From NCBI GenBank assembly GCA_037126765.1, contig JBBCBC010000002.1, forward strand, positions 45,946,889 through 46,010,888: 64,000 nt of DNA. Reading direction: 5' to 3'. Source of the stretch: Stenogyne calaminthoides. Taxonomy: Eukaryota > Streptophyta > Magnoliopsida > Lamiales > Lamiaceae. The number at the start of each line of letters is the position of its first letter. Position 1 is the first letter of the stretch. Below the pieces are notes generated by a model, which did no database searches, was not told where the DNA came from, and saw only the letters and a program-made list of their open reading frames with translations. This document shows, one piece after another, positions 59,284 to 64,000 of this stretch. The position numbers were made by a program, and so were the translations under genes.

Positions 59284-60248
59284 ATAGAACTAGAGATGCC
59301 TATAGAAAAGACAATATGAAGTGTTTCTCAAGATAATGCATGTATCCTAATGTATTAAACCTAAAAGTATTAAACCTAAAAGTATTACAATCCTAATGTG
59401 TAAAACTTGCATATAGAATGTGGTAGTACCTAAGGTTTGTATATTGCATATGTATCTAAGGATTTGTTGCATCTCAAAACAATGTATATAACCTAATGTA
59501 CCATCATTAATCATCTAAAGCAACACACTACTATCCATTCACCAAATCATCAAATTAATATAACAAAAATATATCATAATGTATTAATCCTAATTTATGC
59601 TTAAATCCTCACACAAGCATATTATCAAACACCTTGAGTGCATCAATTGTTCATTTACAATTAAATGTTCATTTATCAAGCATATTATTTCGAATTAATT
59701 ACAAGTACACTGCCAATTAATCAAACTTTTACGTTAATTTATCACCAATTTAGTCCAACCTCAATTCTCAAATGAATCGGAAAGTTATGCTATCAAACAC
59801 CAAGTTATGTTATACGTTAATATATACTATGCTAGTAGTTTGTATCAAACACCAACCTCAACCTCAACCTCAATTTCTACGTTAATACTCTCAAACACCA
59901 AGTTATGCTATCAACGTCTTCTACGTTAATACTATGCTAGTGGTTTGGTTTGAAATAAATTAGGGCTCTTACCTGATGACACAGCGGGAGAAGGAGAAAG
60001 ACGACGGCGGGAAGACGACGGCTAGGGCATGGTTCGCGATTTGGGGAAGAGGGAGGAGGAGGCTAGGGCATGGTTCGCGATTTGGGGAATGAGAAGGAGG
60101 TAATGGGAAGACGACGACAGCGACGGAATGGGAGGACGAGCGACGGAGTTCGATTAGGGTAGAGGAAGGAGACGCTAGCTTGATTTAATTTGGGGAAAAA
60201 TTGAAGTACTCTGGTTCGCGATTTGGCTTGAATTAAAATTTTCAGAAC

Positions 60249-60470
60249 ACTTGGACAGCGGTTTGGAACCGCTGTCCAAACTATTACCTTGGACAGCGGT
60301 TCGAAACCGCTGTCTAACACCTTGCACAGCGGTTGTCAACCGCTGTCTAAGTGTTAAACTTGGACAGCGGTTGAAAACCGCTGTCTATTCTTTTTTTTTT
60401 TTTATTAGAACCGCTGCTTGGAGAGCTGTTTTAAAAAAGGGCTGTCCAAGTGCAGCTGTGCAAGCTCAAA
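60249..60470. repeat. CACTA right subterminal repeats
   Basis: Four palindromes of the same type (about 60250, 60288, 60324 and 60359), then single CTTGGAGAGCTG- and GGGCTGTCCAAG-like words next to the terminal repeat. Confidence 0.85.
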
Positions 60471-60485
60471 TGTGTAGTAGTGTTA

Positions 60486-61414
60486 GTATATTATGTGTAA
60501 ATGTATGTGTACAACAGTTAGTGGCATTGACTTAGCTAATCTGCTCCATATATTTCTCAACCATATTTGCAAATTTTTTTTATTGTGATATATCTGGTAC
60601 GATGTATATGTGGTTTGCTTTTCAATGATGATCGCGTGTGATCCCGGATATGAGATTTGTGTTCTATTATATGTGATCTATTCAAATTTCATTAATATTA
60701 CTAGATTATTTTTAGAACCATTAATGTTATTTGATTGCTCTTACTTTACATGAGCTTTACAGCACACATATATTTGATGTTTTTAGGAATCAAACTATCT
60801 TTTTGATTGATTGATTATAGGATGCTGCATATATACATTCCTATATTTGGCACCACATCTTTTGAACTACGGAATTAATTATCAGATGCAATTTTTGAAT
60901 TGCAAATAAAATAAATATTTATTGTAGTTTTGAAAATCATAATCCAACTTTCCTTTATCTTGATTACATTTTAATTTATAATAGATCTCACCTTACGATC
61001 TGATTAAATCGAATTAGGATTTAAAATTATGAAATTTGTTTGTGTGCTTTAAAGACATAATTCTTCCTATGATTATGTTTCATAAATCAATCGTGAAAGG
61101 AAAAATTGTTTTTATGTTTCCAAATATATTATTACCTATATCTATGGTTTCATAATTTTCATTTTAAAAGGTTAAGTGCATATGGTTGAAAACTTGAAGT
61201 CTGGTATTTAGATAAATCAATATTAGTGCAGAGAAAGTTATATAATCTGAATAGAGCACAAGTTAATAGTAATAGAAATGTTAGGACTCTTATGTGCAAT
61301 ACAGTATAGTGACTTGAAGTCTGTAATATGTATCATATGATTCACCATGTCTTGTCATAATCTATATTATAAAATTTATGTTGAATTTTTCTTTTGGATA
61401 ATTTCAGTGAAAAG
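60486..61414 (+). other. Leader of the Copia element behind the CACTA insertion
   Basis: AT-rich and without genes. It continues the leader broken at 55088. TTTCAG (ending 61406) just before gag looks like a splice acceptor, so the leader may be spliced (inference). Confidence 0.5.
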
Positions 61415-62422
61415 ATGACTGATATCACTAAGAGAGAATTTACTGAGCTTGCTCTTGATGACAATAATTATTTGACTTGGGCTCTTGATGTTGAGATTCA
61501 CTTAACTTTATCTGATTTAAGTGGAACGATTGTACAAGGTTCCCAATCCACTGCTGCCCAAAAAGCAAAGACATTGATTTTTCTCAGGCATCACCTCAAC
61601 CAAGACTTGAAAAATGAATATCTTACTGAAAAAGACCCTACTGTTTTCTGGAAATCCCTGAAGGATTGTTTCCATCAGCAAACTGACATAATTCTCCCAC
61701 AAGCACAATACGACTGGCTAAATCTCCGTTTTCAAGATTTTAAATCTGTGACGGAATATAACTCAGCGCTACATCGTATTGTGTCACAGTTGAAATTATG
61801 TCAACAAAAAATCTATGAGGCTGAATTGTTGCAGAAGACTTTGTCAACATTCCACGCTAGTAACCTTGTACTCCAGCAGCAGTACAGGGCCAAAAACTAC
61901 ACTTCCCACTCAGAGCTGATTTATGCACTACTTGTGGCAGAAAAACATAATCAATTGCTGATGAAGAATCATAATGCAAGACCAGTTGGTTCACTAGCAG
62001 TGCCCGAAACAGTGCCTGAAGCACATGCTACATCACAAGAAAATGATAGTGGGCATGGAAGAGGCCGAGGCCGAGGTCGAGGATGGGGTAGAGGCCAAGG
62101 TAGTGGTCGAGGAACATATGATGATGCTCAAATTCAAGGTCGTGAAAAAGGTGTGACTCATACTAAGAACCCTCAACCAACAGCGGGTCCTTATATAAAG
62201 CATGAGCAAATTTGTTATAAGTGTGGGTGCAATGGTCATTGGTCCCGTACATGCCACACCCCCAAACATTTAGTTGAAGCTTATCAAAGAATGCAAAAGG
62301 ACAAGAAGGGGAAGGCTCCTCAAGGTGAATCTCATCATGCGAGTTTGCCTGAAGCAAATTTTGACATGGAAAATGATGATCTTTTGAAGGTTGAGCTCAA
62401 AGATTTTGGAGATAATGAGTGA
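61415..62422 (+). CDS. Copia gag (retrotransposon capsid-nucleocapsid)
   Basis: 335 residues from the first in-frame ATG. It begins with a conserved MTDITKREFTELALDDNNYL, the usual Copia gag start, followed by the UBN2-type helical region (FWKSLKDCFHQQTDIILPQA). Next come a Gly-Arg-rich stretch (GHGRGRGRGRGWGRGQ) and a CCHC zinc knuckle (CYKCGCNGHWSRTC, about residues 269-282). The stop follows an acidic tail (LKVELKDFGDNE). No internal stop, in contrast to the pol remnant behind it. In the cell such a protein packages retrotransposon RNA. Confidence 0.9.
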   Translation: MTDITKREFTELALDDNNYLTWALDVEIHLTLSDLSGTIVQGSQSTAAQKAKTLIFLRHHLNQDLKNEYLTEKDPTVFWKSLKDCFHQQTDIILPQAQYDWLNLRFQDFKSVTEYNSALHRIVSQLKLCQQKIYEAELLQKTLSTFHASNLVLQQQYRAKNYTSHSELIYALLVAEKHNQLLMKNHNARPVGSLAVPETVPEAHATSQENDSGHGRGRGRGRGWGRGQGSGRGTYDDAQIQGREKGVTHTKNPQPTAGPYIKHEQICYKCGCNGHWSRTCHTPKHLVEAYQRMQKDKKGKAPQGESHHASLPEANFDMENDDLLKVELKDFGDNE

Positions 62423-62779
62423 ACAAGCTGGTTGATAGTTATTATTTGAGTTTATCTTAGACAATTTAATTTTCTGCAGTTTTTATTTTTCCTTGGTGTG
62501 CTTTGACTATTTAATAATTCTGCTTGGCGTGATTTTGAATTCTGCTTGGTGTGATTTTGAATATTGGATTTTGTTATATTTTTTTATCATTATTGATGAT
62601 TGATGATTCTCATTTTTTGATACACTGCTTATCTATATGACTGTGTTAGCTTACTATTTTTTTTCAATTGTGTGATGACATGAGCGGTTAGGTCATCTAT
62701 AACAAAACATGATAAGTCGGATTTTAACTAATTCTATTTACATAGTATGTCAAATAACATAATCCCTTATGCAAATTAA

Positions 62780-63957
62780 TTTATTTGTGGGACTTATGCA
62801 AAGACATAAATTGAAAAATTTATAGTACGATATTCTCGTACTAAAGTTGGAATTGTATATTCCATTTCTCTTGAATAGAGTCAGAAAATACATGTGGACT
62901 GATATAATTTACCTGAAGCAAATTCATTGTCAATATTATTGAACTTAAAATTTTGGATTATCCAATAAATCCATTTGAATGGTTAATATCGATAAAGTTT
63001 ACATCGATGACATTTAACGATTATAATATGACATTGAGAATTAAAGTTGAGCATTTAGTATGTTATGTCCACATTTAGAATGATTTAGTTGAGTGGTTAA
63101 TAGACTTCATCAAATTAATAACTAGATCATTATTCTAGAATTCCAACTTACCCATTTAATATGGGGGCATGAAATTTTACATGGTGCTATACTAATTAAA
63201 ATCCGACCCACTTCATAACATGAATACCCCTTTTATAGCTAGTGCTTGAGAACTAAACATTTCCCATCTGCAAATATTTGATTGTGCAATATTTGTTTAT
63301 ATACCACCACCATAGTGTACCTCAATTCACGACCCAGTTGGCTGATTGCACATTTGATGAAGATCATTTCTCGGCATTAGGGGGAGATAAGAATTTAAAA
63401 TTCAATGAATGCCGAGAAATTTTGTGGAATATAAAAAGATCTTCAATATTCAAATTCACGCACTAGTCAAATTGAACTGGAAGTTCAAAAGACAATTAAC
63501 TTGAAATATTTAGCAAGTGACCTGCCAGATTAATCTACTGATGATAAATGAGTGACTAAAGCACATATACTCGTTGTAAATGCACCATAGAGTAAATGTG
63601 GCAATTTTATATATATATATATATATATTATGCCCCTACACGCAAGAAGCGTAAAGGAACCCTTATTATGTAAGATATAAATCCGCGGTAATTACTAAAG
63701 GTAGCAAACATATTCAGTCACTCTTGAAGTCTCTTGAAGAGATTCGTTCTGAAGACGAAAATTCTAGTAATGAAGCACGTGCACAAAATAATAAGAATAC
63801 TAGAATTGCGGAATGACCAGATCAAAATACTATGGGAAATGATGAAGATCTGACTTGGGCCAGAAGCACTTTGACTAGGTAAAATAGAAAGAAGTAATTG
63901 AGGCAGAGCTCGACTCGCTAATATTTTTGGCTTTATCGTACATACACCAAGAAACAT
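62780..63957 (+). pseudogene. Copia integrase region of pol, decayed
   Basis: With stops read through, the region gives integrase-like pieces in order: FTSMTFNDYNMTLRIKVEHL (about 63000-63060), LNISHLQIFDCAIFVYIPP (about 63255-63310), LADCTFDEDHFSALGGDKNL (63344-63400) and EVQKTINLKYLASDLPD (about 63482-63530). The frame is broken many times. Protease and the N-terminal integrase are not recognisable in 62423-62780. Confidence 0.75.
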
Positions 63958-64000
63958 TATCCTTGTTGGATATAAATGTGTATTTGTACGAAAAGAAAAT

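Larger units (their letters stand above)
55089..60482. mobile_element. CACTA (En/Spm-type) transposon, complete ends
   Basis: 5394 bp. The left end is CACTAATACACATTTGGGCT; the right end read inward is CACTACTACACATTTGAGCT. TTA is duplicated on both sides (55086-55088 and 60483-60485). Subterminal regions carry TTGGACAGCGGTT words, mostly as palindromes. The transposase lies on the minus strand and is broken, so the element could move only with help from elsewhere. Confidence 0.95.
54524..64000 (+). mobile_element. Copia LTR retrotransposon, 5' part, running off the window
   Basis: LTR at 54524-54785, primer site directly behind it, leader, intact gag (61415-62422) and a decayed integrase region (62780-63957). 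The leader is split by a CACTA element at 55089-60482. The 3' LTR is outside the window. Confidence 0.88.

Overview
This is an AT-rich, intron-bearing plant nuclear window, almost certainly from a eudicot. It holds four recognisable host protein genes, all of the secretory pathway, surrounded by MITEs, SINEs and nested LTR retrotransposons. I cannot place it below eudicot level from the sequence. The four genes are: a Zn transporter of the MTP12/ZnT5 type (6523-9105, +, one coding exon); a KONJAC/GMPPA-type GDP-mannose pyrophosphorylase-like protein (12481-16107, +, 15 exons); Golgi alpha-mannosidase II (21671-17130, -, four exons); and the COPII coat protein SEC13 (50901-51806, +, one coding exon behind a 5' UTR intron).

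Layout. 1-6.4 kb is repeat: foldback elements, a minisatellite-bearing element, two short SINEs and four Stowaway MITEs. 6.5-9.8 kb is MTP12 with a probable 3' UTR intron that contains a MITE. 10.4-12.2 kb holds two foldback elements, one carrying a SINE with a perfect 14-bp target duplication. 12.5-16.1 kb is KJC, convergent with GMII at 17.1-21.7 kb.

The most informative structure lies between GMII and SEC13. The divergent intergenic region, from inside GMII exon 1 to inside the SEC13 5' UTR intron, has been duplicated in tandem. Copy A runs from 21348 to about 46835 and copy B from 46832 to about 50685, meeting at a TGAT microhomology. GMII kept copy A as its upstream region and SEC13 kept copy B. 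Each copy carries a dead piece of the other gene: an orphan SEC13 promoter and leader in A, and a truncated GMII exon 1 in B. Copy A then took in many transposons, including a 17-kb Gypsy (Tat-type) element at 24936-42092 with ATAAT target duplications, which landed inside a MITE and itself received Copia sequence. Copy B supplies empty sites for several of these insertions.

52-64 kb is repeat. A decayed Copia element begins at 54524 and runs off the window. It has an intact gag frame but a pol full of stop codons, and its leader is interrupted by a complete-ended 5.4-kb CACTA transposon (55089-60482, TSD TTA) with a decayed Tnp2 transposase and palindromic subterminal repeats.

Functionally, MTP12 would help load Zn into the early secretory pathway, KJC would support GDP-mannose supply, GMII (a Zn enzyme) trims mannose from N-glycans, and SEC13 forms the COPII cage. 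Their closeness is notable but may be chance. I found no RNA gene, CRISPR array, or clearly new protein system. The strongest unusual signals are the promoter duplication and two KJC anomalies: a start codon out of frame by one base, and a Pro-Lys-Pro to Pro-Glu-Pro change.
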